A stretch of DNA of 64,000 bases, taken from positions 682,001 to 746,000 of the forward strand of contig NZ_JFKA01000002.1 of the NCBI RefSeq assembly GCF_002115755.1. Reading direction: 5' to 3'. The notes beneath the pieces are model-generated. The model was given only the letters and a program-made list of their open reading frames with translations, was not told the origin of the DNA and did no database searches. The translations under genes were made by a program, and so were the position numbers. Below are positions 48,538-58,322 of this stretch, one piece after another. Numbering within the stretch: position 1 is the stretch's first letter; every line of letters begins with the position of its first letter. This DNA is from Thalassospira mesophila (GTDB lineage Bacteria > Pseudomonadota > Alphaproteobacteria > Rhodospirillales > Thalassospiraceae).

Positions 48538-49716
48538 TTGTCCGTTCGTTCTTGTCTAAAAGCTGCCGGTATGGTGGCGATGGTGATTTACGTTGCAGGC
48601 TGCGATGAGCAAAAGGGAGGCGGAAATGCCGCCGCCCAGCAAGCGCCGGCAACCCAGGTCACTTTTGTTGAGGTTCAGCCTCAGACGGTTGGTCTGGTCG
48701 CTGAACTTCCCGGCCGGACGGTTGCATCGCGCAAGGCTGATGTTCGTCCGCAGGTCGATGGGATCATCACAGAGCGCAATTTCACCGAAGGGGCGACGGT
48801 AAAAGCCGGACAGCAGCTTTATCAGATTGACCAAAGTGTTTATCTGGCCAATCTTGATGCCGCTCAGGCGGAACTGGCGCGCTCCAGGGCCACGCTGGAT
48901 CAGGCCACCAAAACCCGTGCCCGGTATGACAAACTGATTAAAACCCAGGCTGTTAGCGAACAGGCCCGCGATGATGCCATTGCCGCCGAAGCCCAGGGCA
49001 AAGCCAGTGTTGCGTCTGCCCGCGCCGAGATTGATAAGGCGCGGATCAATTTGCAATATACGACGGTCACCGCACCGATCCCCGGCAAAATCGGGGCATC
49101 TTCGGTAACCGAAGGCGCGCTTGTGACGGCCAATCAGGAAATGACGCTGGCAACCATTACCCAGCTTGACCCGATTTACGTCGATGTCACCCAGGCCGGT
49201 GGCCGTCTGATGCAGATTAATCAGGGCATTGCATCGGGCCGTATTAAAAATGCAGCCGATGGCGATGGTGTTGATGTTCGTCTGATGCTCGATTCCACCG
49301 GGGATGAATACGGCCATATCGGCAAGATCCAGTTCGCGGATGTAACGGTGAATGAAACAACCGGGACGGTGCGTTTGCGGGCTGTTTTTGATAATCCCGA
49401 CCAGGTTTTGCTGCCGGGTATGTTCGTCCGTGCCTTCGTTGATCAGGGACAGGTGGAAAATGCCTATCTTGTACCCCAGCGCGCTGTGATGCGGCGCCCG
49501 GATGGTTCGGCCTATGTCTTTACAATCAAGTCCGACAATACTGTTGAAGCCAAGGCGTTGACGATTGAGCAGTCCAAAGGCAGTGACTGGATTGTTATCA
49601 AGGGGCTGAACCCTGGCGACCACATCATTGTCGACGGTCTGCAGCGTGTCGGTCCCGGCGCACCGGTTACTCCGGTTGCCGCAAAGAGCGACGACGCACA
49701 GCCGGCATCCCGGTAA
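48538..49716 (+). CDS. RND efflux periplasmic adaptor lipoprotein, AcrA/MexA type
   Basis: This 392-residue adaptor joins the inner-membrane pump to an outer-membrane channel. It has a signal peptide with lipobox VAGC at about residue 20, the lipoyl/barrel-sandwich halves (RPQVDGIITERNFTEGATVKAGQQLYQID and TVTAPIPGKIGASSVTEGALV), an alpha-hairpin between them, and a beta-barrel domain (GTVRLRAVFDNPDQVLLPGMFV). The start is TTG 48538 with AGGAAG eight bases upstream. It is cotranscribed with the RND pump gene 12 bases later; no outer-membrane factor gene follows. Confidence 0.92.
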   Translation: MSVRSCLKAAGMVAMVIYVAGCDEQKGGGNAAAQQAPATQVTFVEVQPQTVGLVAELPGRTVASRKADVRPQVDGIITERNFTEGATVKAGQQLYQIDQSVYLANLDAAQAELARSRATLDQATKTRARYDKLIKTQAVSEQARDDAIAAEAQGKASVASARAEIDKARINLQYTTVTAPIPGKIGASSVTEGALVTANQEMTLATITQLDPIYVDVTQAGGRLMQINQGIASGRIKNAADGDGVDVRLMLDSTGDEYGHIGKIQFADVTVNETTGTVRLRAVFDNPDQVLLPGMFVRAFVDQGQVENAYLVPQRAVMRRPDGSAYVFTIKSDNTVEAKALTIEQSKGSDWIVIKGLNPGDHIIVDGLQRVGPGAPVTPVAAKSDDAQPASR

Positions 49717-49728
49717 GGATAGTATCTG

Positions 49729-52700
49729 ATGGCAAAGTTTTTTATTGATCGCCCGGTATTTGCCTGGGTGATTGCCCTTGTGATCATGCTGGCGGGGGGG
49801 CTGTCGATTCTGCAATTGCCGATCGAACAGTACCCGTCGATTGCGCCACCTTCGGTCAAGGTGTCGGCAAGCTATCCGGGCGCGTCTGCGCAAACTGTTG
49901 AAAATACGGTCACCCAGGTGATCGAACAGCAGATGAATGGCCTCGATAACCTGCGTTACATGTCTTCCACCAGTGATTCCACTGGGAGTGCGCAAATTAC
50001 CCTGACCTTTAATTCTGAAGCGGACCCGGATATTGCCCAGGTTCAGGTGCAGAACAAGTTGCAGGCGGCAATGTCTGTTTTGCCAAGTCAGGTGCAGCAG
50101 CAGGGGATTAACGTTACCAAGTCCAACGGGTCGTTCCTGATGGTCGTGGGGTTTGTATCCTCTGATGGCAATATCGACGTCCATGACCTGGCCGATTTTG
50201 TTTCCAACACGATGAAGGACCCGATTTCGCGCGTGAACGGCGTTGGCAGTGTGTCGGTGTTTGGGGCGCAGCATGCAATGCGTGTGTGGCTGGACCCGAA
50301 TAAACTGATCAGTTATGGCCTGACGGTTTCTGATGTCCGCACGGCGATTCAAGCGCAGAACACCGAAGTTTCTGCCGGTCAGATCGGCGGGGCTCCGGCC
50401 GTTGAAGGTCAGCAGATCAATGCGACCATCACCGCGCAAAGCCGTTTGCAAACCCCTGAAGAATTCACAAATATTCTGTTGCGGGTGAATACCGATGGGT
50501 CCCAGGTTCGCCTGGGCGATGTTGCGCGTGTGGAAATCGGGGCGGAAAGCTATAACGTTGTTGCCCGTTATAACGGCAAGGGGGCGGTTGGTATCGGTGT
50601 CAATCTTGCTACCGGTGCGAATGCGCTTGATACGGCTGAAGCGGTCAAAAGCCGTATTGGCGAACTCAAGGCATATATGCCTGACGGTGTGGAAATTGTT
50701 TACCCGTACGATACCACCCCGTTTGTTAAAATTTCGATTGAGGAAGTTGTCTACACGCTGGTGGAAGCGGTGGCTCTGGTCTTCCTTGTGATGTTCCTGT
50801 TTTTGCAGAACTGGCGCGCCACCCTTATCCCGACCATCGCCGTTCCGGTGGTGTTGCTGGGGACTTTTGGGGTGCTGGCTGTATTTGGCTATTCCATCAA
50901 CACCCTGACCATGTTTGCCATGGTGCTGGCCATTGGTCTTCTGGTCGATGATGCCATCGTGGTGGTGGAAAACGTCGAACGTGTGATGTTTGAAGATGGT
51001 CTGTCCCCGCGCGATGCGACACGCAAGTCGATGGAACAGATTACCGGCGCTCTGGTTGGCATTGCCCTTGTGCTTTCGGCCGTGTTTGTGCCGATGGCGT
51101 TTTTCTCGGGCTCGACCGGGGCAATTTACCGCCAGTTCTCGATCACGATCGTTTCGGCGATGGTGCTCTCGGTTATCGTTGCACTCGTGCTGACTCCGGC
51201 ATTGTGCGCGACCTTGCTTAAAAACTCGCATCACGATCCTTATAGCCGTAAAGGCTTCTTTGGCCTGTTTAACCGTGGCTTTGACAAAACCAATACCTTT
51301 TATCAGGGCAGTGTTAGCCATGTGGTGAACCGCAAATGGCGCTATCTGGTGGTTTATGCCTGTCTGGTGGGCGGTCTTGGCTATCTGTTCACGCAATTGC
51401 CCAGTTCGTTCCTGCCCGATGAAGATCAGGGCATTATGTTCTCGATGGTGCAATTGCCCGCCGGGGCATCGCAGGAACGGACAATCGGCGTTCTGAAAAA
51501 GGTCGAAGGCCACTTCCTTAATGACGAAAAAGACAATGTGAACGGCATTTTCACCGTGGCGGGCTTTAGTTTCGCCGGTAGCGGGCAGAATGCCGGTATT
51601 GCCTTCGTCAGCTTGAAAGACTGGTCACAGCGTACATTGGCGTCCCAGTCGGTCAAGGCGATTATCGGCCGTGCCTATGGCTTTTTTGGCCAGATCAAGG
51701 ACGGTATGGTCTTTGCCTTTACCCCGCCAGCGATTGTTGAGCTGGGAACGGCAAACGGCTTTGACATGCAACTGGTGGACCGTGGTGCGGTTGGCCATGA
51801 TGCCCTTGTTGCCGCCCGGAACCAGTTGCTGGGCATGGCGGCAAAAAACCCGGCCGTGCAGGGCGTTCGTCCGAACGGTTTGAACGACATGCCGGAATTC
51901 CAGGTTAATATTGACCAGGAAAAGGCCAAGGCGCTGGGCGTTTCGATTGGCGATATCAACGATACCCTGTCGACCGCCTGGGGGTCGAGCTATGTTAACG
52001 ACTTCATGGAAAAGGGCCGGGTCAAAAAGGTTTATATTCAGGCAGATGCCAAATACCGCATGATGCCCAAGGATATGGACAACTGGTATGTCCGTAACGA
52101 TCAGAACGAGATGGTGCCGATTTCGGCATTTGCATCTATGTCCTGGGGTTATGGTTCGCCCCGTCTGGAACGCTTTAGCGGTTTGCCCTCCCTTAATATT
52201 CAGGGGCAGGCGGCACCAGGGGTGAGTTCTGGCGACGCGATGGATGCCATGGCCGACATGGTTTCCAAGCTGCCTGACGGCATTGGTCTGGAATGGACGG
52301 GGCTTTCTTATGAAGAACGTGCCGCTGGCGACCAGGCACCCGCCCTTTATGCGATGTCGGTTATTGTCGTGTTCCTGTGCCTTGCTGCCCTTTATGAAAG
52401 CTGGTCCATTCCGGTTTCCGTGATGATGGTGGTGCCGCTGGGCGTTTTGGGGGCTGTCGCGGCGGCTTTGCTGCGCGGTTTGCCCAATGACGTGTATTTC
52501 CAGGTGGCGTTGCTGACCACAATTGGTCTTTCGGCCAAAAACGCCATTCTGATCGTCGAGTTCGCCCGCGATCTTTACGAAGACGGGATGGATTTGCTCG
52601 ATGCCACGGTGGAAGCCGCGCGTCAGCGTTTGCGCCCGATTATCATGACATCGATGGCGTTTACGCTGGGCGTGCTGCCGCTGGCGATCAGTAGCGGTGC

Positions 52701-52875
52701 GGGTGCTGCGGCCCGTATTGCGGTGGGTACCGGTGTGATGGGCGGCATGATTGCGGCAACGGTTCTGGCGATTTTCTTTGTGCCGTTGTTCTTCATGGTG
52801 ATTGTCGGCACGTTCTCGCGCAAGGATCGCTCGATAAAGGAAAAGCCGGTTATCGATGATAGCCCGGAACTTTAA
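49729..52875 (+). CDS. RND multidrug efflux transporter, AcrB/MexB (HAE1) type
   Basis: This 1048-residue inner-membrane pump uses the proton gradient to expel drugs and bile-like compounds. The opening [20 protein letters not shown] is the AcrB signature. The proton-relay Asp pair lies in [18 protein letters not shown] near residue 406, and the Lys in [19 protein letters not shown]. Two large periplasmic loops and twelve membrane helices are apparent. The long antisense frame across it (48556-51513, 985 codons) is a shadow of strong codon bias. The pump likely uses a TolC-like channel encoded elsewhere. Confidence 0.95.
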   Translation: MAKFFIDRPVFAWVIALVIMLAGGLSILQLPIEQYPSIAPPSVKVSASYPGASAQTVENTVTQVIEQQMNGLDNLRYMSSTSDSTGSAQITLTFNSEADPDIAQVQVQNKLQAAMSVLPSQVQQQGINVTKSNGSFLMVVGFVSSDGNIDVHDLADFVSNTMKDPISRVNGVGSVSVFGAQHAMRVWLDPNKLISYGLTVSDVRTAIQAQNTEVSAGQIGGAPAVEGQQINATITAQSRLQTPEEFTNILLRVNTDGSQVRLGDVARVEIGAESYNVVARYNGKGAVGIGVNLATGANALDTAEAVKSRIGELKAYMPDGVEIVYPYDTTPFVKISIEEVVYTLVEAVALVFLVMFLFLQNWRATLIPTIAVPVVLLGTFGVLAVFGYSINTLTMFAMVLAIGLLVDDAIVVVENVERVMFEDGLSPRDATRKSMEQITGALVGIALVLSAVFVPMAFFSGSTGAIYRQFSITIVSAMVLSVIVALVLTPALCATLLKNSHHDPYSRKGFFGLFNRGFDKTNTFYQGSVSHVVNRKWRYLVVYACLVGGLGYLFTQLPSSFLPDEDQGIMFSMVQLPAGASQERTIGVLKKVEGHFLNDEKDNVNGIFTVAGFSFAGSGQNAGIAFVSLKDWSQRTLASQSVKAIIGRAYGFFGQIKDGMVFAFTPPAIVELGTANGFDMQLVDRGAVGHDALVAARNQLLGMAAKNPAVQGVRPNGLNDMPEFQVNIDQEKAKALGVSIGDINDTLSTAWGSSYVNDFMEKGRVKKVYIQADAKYRMMPKDMDNWYVRNDQNEMVPISAFASMSWGYGSPRLERFSGLPSLNIQGQAAPGVSSGDAMDAMADMVSKLPDGIGLEWTGLSYEERAAGDQAPALYAMSVIVVFLCLAALYESWSIPVSVMMVVPLGVLGAVAAALLRGLPNDVYFQVALLTTIGLSAKNAILIVEFARDLYEDGMDLLDATVEAARQRLRPIIMTSMAFTLGVLPLAISSGAGAAARIAVGTGVMGGMIAATVLAIFFVPLFFMVIVGTFSRKDRSIKEKPVIDDSPEL

Positions 52876-52883
52876 ATAACAGA

Positions 52884-52948
52884 TACGGGGCCAGCAACAT
52901 GGTTGGCCCCGTGCACGAAAAAGCCGGCCCGTTACCGGACCGGCTTTG
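52884..52948 (+). terminator. Two tandem hairpins after the RND pump gene
   Basis: Stem ACGGGGCCA/TGGCCCCGT (52886-52912) is followed by AAAGCCGG/CCGGCTTT (52922-52947), the second with a TTTGTT tail. Together they form a probable terminator of the pump operon. Confidence 0.65.
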
Positions 52949-53018
52949 TTCCCGCGCCTTCGACGGTCTGCAGAATAATCTGCAAGTCCCCCGACCCCGC
53001 CGTCGGTTGCGCGTGACG

Positions 53019-53052
53019 AAGAGCCGGTGCAAAAGCACCGGCTCTTTTGTTT
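53019..53052 (+). terminator. Rho-independent terminator, possible end of a small RNA
   Basis: AGAGCCGGTGC and GCACCGGCTCT are an 11-bp perfect stem around an AAAA loop with TTTGTTTT behind. There is no gene ending just upstream, so it could close a small RNA starting between 52950 and 53010. Confidence 0.6.
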
Positions 53053-53358
53053 TGGCCAAATGCAAGGGGATCGTCAAGTTCCGATATAGCTAAAACGACA
53101 GTATAGATGTGTCTTATTGCGTTTGGATAGGTGGAACCAGTTGCGTTTTGCCGCGTTTTGATACCAGGCGTTGATATTCCGGTTTTGCGCCCGTCCTTGC
53201 GCTCTCCCTTGCGGTCATCGCGAAACCGACCATTTTCTATTCATTGCCTGATGCCGTTCTGGCGCGTTGGCAGCCCCCAAACGACCCTGCCTTTTGTTTC
53301 TTCCGTGCTGGAAACGCGATGTCGACCATATTCGCCCCGCCTTGCGAAAGGAGCTTTC

Positions 53359-55089
53359 ATGCCGCTTACCATTGCCGAAACCATTGTTGATATGCTGGCC
53401 GATGCCGGGGTTAAGCGCCTGTATGCCGTGACCGGCGACAGCCTTAACCTGCTAAACGATGCCATTCGCCGTGACGGGCGCATTGACTGGATCCATGTGC
53501 GCCACGAAGAAGCCGGGGCCTATGCTGCCATGGCCGAAGGCGTGCTGGGTGGGCTGGGCTGCTGTGCGGGCAGTTCCGGGCCGGGCCATGTGCATCTGGT
53601 TAACGGGCTTTATGATGCGCACCGCTGGGGTGCGCCGGTCATTGCCCTGCCATCCACCATTGATCGCGCCGATTACGGCATGGAATCGTTTCAGGAAACC
53701 GATCTGGCGATGTTTAATGGCTGTAGCTGGTATAACGAGCTGGCCCAAATCCCCGAACAGGCCCCGCGCATGTTGCAACAGGCCCTGCAAAACGCCATCA
53801 CCCGCAAGGGTGTCGGCGTTTTTGGCTATAGCGGCGATATTTTACCGCTCGATTTGCCCAAAACCGCCATTGCATCGCCGGTTTATCGGCCCGAAACCAT
53901 TGTTCGCCCCGATGACGCAACGCTGGACGAACTTGCCAGCCTGCTATCCGGGGCCAAACGGCCGCTGATTTATGGCGGTATGGGCTGTGATCATGCCCGT
54001 GATCAGGTGCGCGAGCTGGCCCGCCGCCTTAACGCGCCGCTGGGCTGGACGTTAAAAGGCAAAATGGCGTTAGAACACGACAACCCCAACGGCATTGGCA
54101 TGACCGGCTTTATCGGCGGCAAGGCCTGTGCCGATGCCATTGCCAGGGCCGATGTTGTGTTGCTGTTAGGAACCGACTTTCCGTGGAAGGACTTTTTAAA
54201 AACCGATGCCCGCATTGCCCAGGTTTTAACCCACGGCGAACGGCTGGGGCGGCGTACCCATGTTGAAATGGGCCTGATTGGCGATGTGCGCGCCACGCTC
54301 GATGCCCTGTTGCCCCGCCTTGAAAACCGCGATGATGACAGCTTTTTGCAAGACCGGCTGGGTGTGTATAAATCCGATCAGGACCGGCTGGAACATCATG
54401 CCGGGACGGGGGGTAAAACCGGCGAAATCAGCCCGGAATATTTAACCGCAATGATCAGCCAGTATGCCGATGACGACGCCATTTTCACCGCCGATACCGG
54501 CATGACCACGGTGTGGGCGGCGCGCTACCTTAAAAGTACCGGCAAGCGCACGTTTATGGGCTCGTTCTCGCATGGGTCCATGGCCAATGCCATGCCCCAG
54601 GCGATGGGGGCGGCCTTGGCCGGGGGCGGTCGGCAAAGCATTGCGCTGTGCGGCGATGGCGGGCTGTCGATGTTGATGGGCGACCTTGCCACCATTGGCC
54701 AGTATCAGTTGCCGGTTAAAATGGTGGTGTATAATAATTCCAGCCTGGGCATGGTTGAAATTGAAATGCAGTTGGCCGGTTTGGCCAATTATCAAACCGA
54801 AATGGTCAACCCCGATTTCGCGCAGGTCGCCAAGGCCTGCAATATTCGCGGGGTGACGGTGGACGACCCCGACAAGGTTGAAGATGCCGTTCGCATGGCG
54901 ATGGCACATGACGGCCCGGTGTTGCTTGATGTGAAAACCGACCGTTACGCGGTGGCCATGCCGCCCCATACCTCGGTTGATCAGCTTGGCAGTTATGCGC
55001 TCAGCGAAGCAAAAATGATATTGTCGGGCCGGGGCACCGAAGTGATCGATCAGATATCGACCAATTTTAAATATCTGCGTGATTTGTAA
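53359..55089 (+). CDS. poxB: Pyruvate dehydrogenase (quinone), PoxB type
   Basis: This 576-residue thiamine diphosphate flavoenzyme decarboxylates pyruvate to acetate and CO2 and passes electrons to ubiquinone. It has the Glu-containing N-terminal domain (ETIVDMLADAGVKRLYAVTGDSLN, RHEEAGAYAAMAEG), the FAD-binding middle domain, and a ThDP motif GDGGLSMLMGDLATIGQ extending to NN in VYNNSSLGM (about residues 434-470). The C-terminal segment ends in NFKYLRDL, where PoxB proteins carry a membrane-binding tail. ATG 53359 has AAGGAG six bases upstream; the open frame from 53131 is not used. The FMN glutamate-synthase gene follows. Confidence 0.9.
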   Translation: MPLTIAETIVDMLADAGVKRLYAVTGDSLNLLNDAIRRDGRIDWIHVRHEEAGAYAAMAEGVLGGLGCCAGSSGPGHVHLVNGLYDAHRWGAPVIALPSTIDRADYGMESFQETDLAMFNGCSWYNELAQIPEQAPRMLQQALQNAITRKGVGVFGYSGDILPLDLPKTAIASPVYRPETIVRPDDATLDELASLLSGAKRPLIYGGMGCDHARDQVRELARRLNAPLGWTLKGKMALEHDNPNGIGMTGFIGGKACADAIARADVVLLLGTDFPWKDFLKTDARIAQVLTHGERLGRRTHVEMGLIGDVRATLDALLPRLENRDDDSFLQDRLGVYKSDQDRLEHHAGTGGKTGEISPEYLTAMISQYADDDAIFTADTGMTTVWAARYLKSTGKRTFMGSFSHGSMANAMPQAMGAALAGGGRQSIALCGDGGLSMLMGDLATIGQYQLPVKMVVYNNSSLGMVEIEMQLAGLANYQTEMVNPDFAQVAKACNIRGVTVDDPDKVEDAVRMAMAHDGPVLLDVKTDRYAVAMPPHTSVDQLGSYALSEAKMILSGRGTEVIDQISTNFKYLRDL

Positions 55090-55155
55090 TTTTTATGGCC
55101 GGGTCGTCGTTCTGACGGCCCGGTTTTTTGCGATACCAACAATGGAACATCCCCC

Positions 55156-56832
55156 ATGAAACACAATGACAGCATCTTTGCCGCCTTTAACGGTGGCAAT
55201 GGCCCCATCCGCGCCGTTCTGCCACTTGTGGCCTTTATCGGCGCGGTGGTTTGTCTTGTGGGGGCGGTCTGGGATCAGGACTGGTTATGGGGGCTGGTTA
55301 TTTGCCTGCCGGTGCTTGTTGTTGCCCTTCATGATGTATCGCAGCGCGATTATGCGGTGTTGCGCAATTACCCGGTTTTGGGCTGGGCGCGGTATCTGTT
55401 TCAGGATTTACGGCCCTATCTGCGATCCTACATTGTTGAAGGCGACCTTGAAGGCCGCCCGTTTAATCAGGACCAGCGCCGTCTGGTCTATGAACGCGCG
55501 CGCGGCGAGGAAGATAATCACCCCTTTGGCACCGAGCTGGATGTTTACGCCCACGAATATAAATGGATCAGCCATTCGATCGCCGCCCTTGAGGTGCCCG
55601 ATGTCGCCCCGCGCATCATCATTGGCGGCCCGCAATGCACGCAGCCCTATAGCGCGTCGATTTTAAATATCTCGGCGATGAGCTTTGGTGCCCTGTCTGC
55701 CCGCGCGATCGAGGCGCTTAATACCGGGGCCAAAATGGGCAATTTTGCCCACGATACCGGCGAAGGTTCGATCAGTCCCTATCACCGCAACGGCGGTGGT
55801 GATCTGATCTGGGAAATCGGCTCGGGCTATTTTGGCTGCCGCACGCAAGACGGCAATTTTGACGAAGATTTATTTGCCAAGGCCGCTTGCACCGATCAGG
55901 TCAAAATGATCGAAATAAAACTCAGCCAGGGGGCCAAACCCGGCCATGGCGGGGTGTTGCCCGGTGCCAAAGTAACGCCGGAAATTGCGCAAACCCGCAA
56001 AATCCCCGAAGGCAAAGACTGCATCTCCCCGGCCTCGCACAAGGCCTTTTCCACCCCGCGCGAAATGCTGCATTTCGCCGCCCGCCTGCGCGATTTGTCG
56101 GGTGGCAAGCCCGTCGGCATCAAGCTGTGCGTTGGTCATCCGCACGAACCGTTTGCCATTGCCAAGGCCATGCTCGAAACCGGCATATATCTTGATTTTA
56201 TTGTGGTGGACGGGGCCGAAGGCGGCACCGGTGCCGCGCCGATAGAGCTGTCAAACCATGTCGGCCTGCCGCTGTATGACGGGCTGGTGATTGTGCGCAA
56301 TGCGCTGGTCGGAACCGGCCTTAAAAAACATGTGCGTTTGGGGGCCAGTGGCATGGTGCATTCCGGCACCGGCGTTGCCCACGCCATTGCACTAGGTGCT
56401 GACTGGGTGAATGCCGCCCGCGCCTTTATGTTCTCAATCGGCTGTATTCAATCGATGAACTGCCACAAGGGAACCTGCCCCACCGGGGTTGCCACCCAGG
56501 ACCCGCGCCGTCAGCGGGGGCTGGTGGTGGCCGACAAAGCCAAACAGGTCGAACGCTTCCACCGCAAAACCGTCCACGCCGCCCTGCAAATTTCAAGCTC
56601 GGCGGGCCTGCACAGCATCCACGACCTCGAACCCCACCACCTGTTCCACCGCATCAGCCCCACCGAAGCCCGCACCGCCGACCAGATTTACCCGTTTGTC
56701 GCGGAAAACCAGTTGGTCGAGGCCCCGGAAGACACACCGTATGATCTTTGGTGGAAAGCAGCCTCCGCCGACAGTTTTAATATTGCCAAGCATGTGGGGG
56801 ATCAGCATAAGGCGAAGTCGTTGGGGATTTGA
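55156..56832 (+). CDS. FMN-binding glutamate-synthase-family protein
   Basis: This 558-residue protein has two N-terminal membrane helices (AVLPLVAFIGAVVCLVGAVW and WGLVICLPVLVVALHD), then a TIM-barrel resembling the FMN domain of the glutamate synthase large subunit. The 3Fe-4S pattern C-x5-C-x4-C is present in IGCIQSMNCHKGTCPTGV (about residues 432-449), with GAEGGTGAAPIELSNHVG in the FMN phosphate region. It lacks the glutaminase and GXGXG domains of true GltB, so it is a membrane-bound oxidoreductase of uncertain substrate. It starts 66 bases after poxB, consistent with an operon. Confidence 0.88.
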   Translation: MKHNDSIFAAFNGGNGPIRAVLPLVAFIGAVVCLVGAVWDQDWLWGLVICLPVLVVALHDVSQRDYAVLRNYPVLGWARYLFQDLRPYLRSYIVEGDLEGRPFNQDQRRLVYERARGEEDNHPFGTELDVYAHEYKWISHSIAALEVPDVAPRIIIGGPQCTQPYSASILNISAMSFGALSARAIEALNTGAKMGNFAHDTGEGSISPYHRNGGGDLIWEIGSGYFGCRTQDGNFDEDLFAKAACTDQVKMIEIKLSQGAKPGHGGVLPGAKVTPEIAQTRKIPEGKDCISPASHKAFSTPREMLHFAARLRDLSGGKPVGIKLCVGHPHEPFAIAKAMLETGIYLDFIVVDGAEGGTGAAPIELSNHVGLPLYDGLVIVRNALVGTGLKKHVRLGASGMVHSGTGVAHAIALGADWVNAARAFMFSIGCIQSMNCHKGTCPTGVATQDPRRQRGLVVADKAKQVERFHRKTVHAALQISSSAGLHSIHDLEPHHLFHRISPTEARTADQIYPFVAENQLVEAPEDTPYDLWWKAASADSFNIAKHVGDQHKAKSLGI

Positions 56833-56862
56833 AATCTACGAAGTAAAAAGATCGCTTGGGGG

Positions 56863-58197
56863 TTAGTTTATTTTTATATCAGACAGCCATGATCTTACTT
56901 CTTTAATTACGCTATTGTGAGGTCTGCCAAAATGATTTTTGAATAAGCTATTTTTTTGGATAATTTCTTCTTTTGTTTCTTTGTCTCCTAATTCATATTT
57001 TATTATGTCTTTGACGACACCTAGGTAATGGGGGTCTGTTTCAGGGTTGAATTTGTCTAATCTGGATTTATTCATGACTTGATCATAAGTCAGTTCACTG
57101 TCGATTGCCCTGAATAAGTTTGGTTGATATACGTTGAAATAACATACGATTGCAATTGTAATTTGAAAAATAGAATCGTATTTTTTCTCTCCAGACATGT
57201 TCATTATGATGGAAAAGTAAGTTAATGTTCGTTCGATTTCTCTGAACGAAGGTTTGTAATACTCTACTAGTGCGGCAAGAATTTCAATCGTATCTGTGTT
57301 ATTTATTTTTTCATCAGTCTCCATCATTTCTTTTAGTGCGTATTTGAGGAAGGTTACTCCGTGATCGTTATGCTTATCTGATGCTCTTGGTAATTCTACC
57401 CATAAATGAACAAATTTGTTGAGGTAGTTGGTTGCATTTATTTCGGTGCCGTATTTTGCTCTTATTGAATCTTCAAGTTGCTTCCTGTTGGTGACAAGTA
57501 GGAACGTTATTCCCTCAACGGAAAATAGATGTTTGATTTGTTCTAATAGTTCTAGGGCAAAATCTGGGCGGCAGCGATCAAGTTCATCTATAATGAAGAT
57601 AAGTGGTGATCCATCACCGATTTCTTGGGAGATTTCTGTCAAATGATTTTTGAATTTCTGTAGAGATGATTTATCGTTTTTTGCTTGTTTTAGCTTCTCG
57701 TCAACGATTTCATCTATTTCTTTTGATTTAAAATTAGAGATTATTTTTTCAATAGAATCGACGTCACTGCCATCTACTATACCTGCTGTGGTTATTTTGG
57801 CTGCAACTTTAATGGCGCCTCTTGTTAGTGATTTTGTGGCTTGAGATAAATTGTCTCGGAATTTTTCTTGTTTTTTCTTATCAGTGGTCGGTATTAATTG
57901 ATATATTTCAGAGGCTAGGGCGAGGAAGGGGTGTTCTTGATAGTCATTTGCGAATGCATCGAAATATATGGAAGTGATTTTTTTTCTGTCGCGATTTGAG
58001 AGATATCCTCTCCACATTTTGATAAAAGTACTTTTCCCCTCGCCCCATCCCGCATCTAAGGCAATTACAGAACTGCCACCTGATTTCTCAATTAAATTTG
58101 CTAGCCTATCCCCGAAATCTTTGCGCTTAAAGATGTCTACTTTTTCAGTGAACCCGCTTGTTGGCGTGATGTCGGGTTCGGGGAAAATCATCCTCAT
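56863..58197 (-). CDS. KAP-family P-loop NTPase
   Basis: This 444-residue protein has the KAP layout: Walker A GWGEGKST (residues 50-57), a large helical insert between Walker motifs, and Walker B LIFIIDELDRCRP at about residues 197-209. KAP NTPases are ATP-using proteins, often membrane-associated or acquired, and many sit in defence islands. No transmembrane insertion of the animal type is evident here. The gene is strongly AT-rich (many Lys, Asn and Ile codons with A/T third bases) compared with GC-rich neighbours, indicating recent acquisition. It is alone, flanked by housekeeping genes. Confidence 0.85.
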   Translation of the reverse strand: MRMIFPEPDITPTSGFTEKVDIFKRKDFGDRLANLIEKSGGSSVIALDAGWGEGKSTFIKMWRGYLSNRDRKKITSIYFDAFANDYQEHPFLALASEIYQLIPTTDKKKQEKFRDNLSQATKSLTRGAIKVAAKITTAGIVDGSDVDSIEKIISNFKSKEIDEIVDEKLKQAKNDKSSLQKFKNHLTEISQEIGDGSPLIFIIDELDRCRPDFALELLEQIKHLFSVEGITFLLVTNRKQLEDSIRAKYGTEINATNYLNKFVHLWVELPRASDKHNDHGVTFLKYALKEMMETDEKINNTDTIEILAALVEYYKPSFREIERTLTYFSIIMNMSGEKKYDSIFQITIAIVCYFNVYQPNLFRAIDSELTYDQVMNKSRLDKFNPETDPHYLGVVKDIIKYELGDKETKEEIIQKNSLFKNHFGRPHNSVIKEVRSWLSDIKIN

Positions 58198-58280
58198 TTT
58201 ATCAAGCCTCTCAGTGCAATCGTTTTATCTGTGGCTTTTATCTTTAAGGAAATTGCGCTTTTTGTGAAGGGAAAATAAAA

Positions 58281-58302
58281 AACCGCCTCAGAAGAGGCGG
58301 TT
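58281..58302 (-). terminator. Rho-independent terminator after argE
   Basis: AACCGCCTC and GAGGCGGTT form a 9-bp perfect stem around AGAA; on the minus strand TTTTTT follows. It lies 21 bases beyond the argE stop. Confidence 0.9.
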
Positions 58303-58322
58303 CAGATGGTCTTTTAGTCTAT

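Larger units (their letters stand above)
52876..53358. other. Intergenic region with three tandem hairpins
   Basis: These 483 bases separate the RND pump and PoxB genes. Three GC-rich hairpins lie in the first 180 bases (52884-53052). The remaining about 300 bases up to 53358 hold the poxB promoter; the long open frame from 53131 extends upstream of the real start and is not coding in its first 76 codons. Confidence 0.5.

Noticed and set aside
48556..51513. 985-codon antisense frame across the AcrA/AcrB genes
   Set aside because: It is the mirror of strongly biased codons in the sense RND genes, with no recognisable motif and no start signal.
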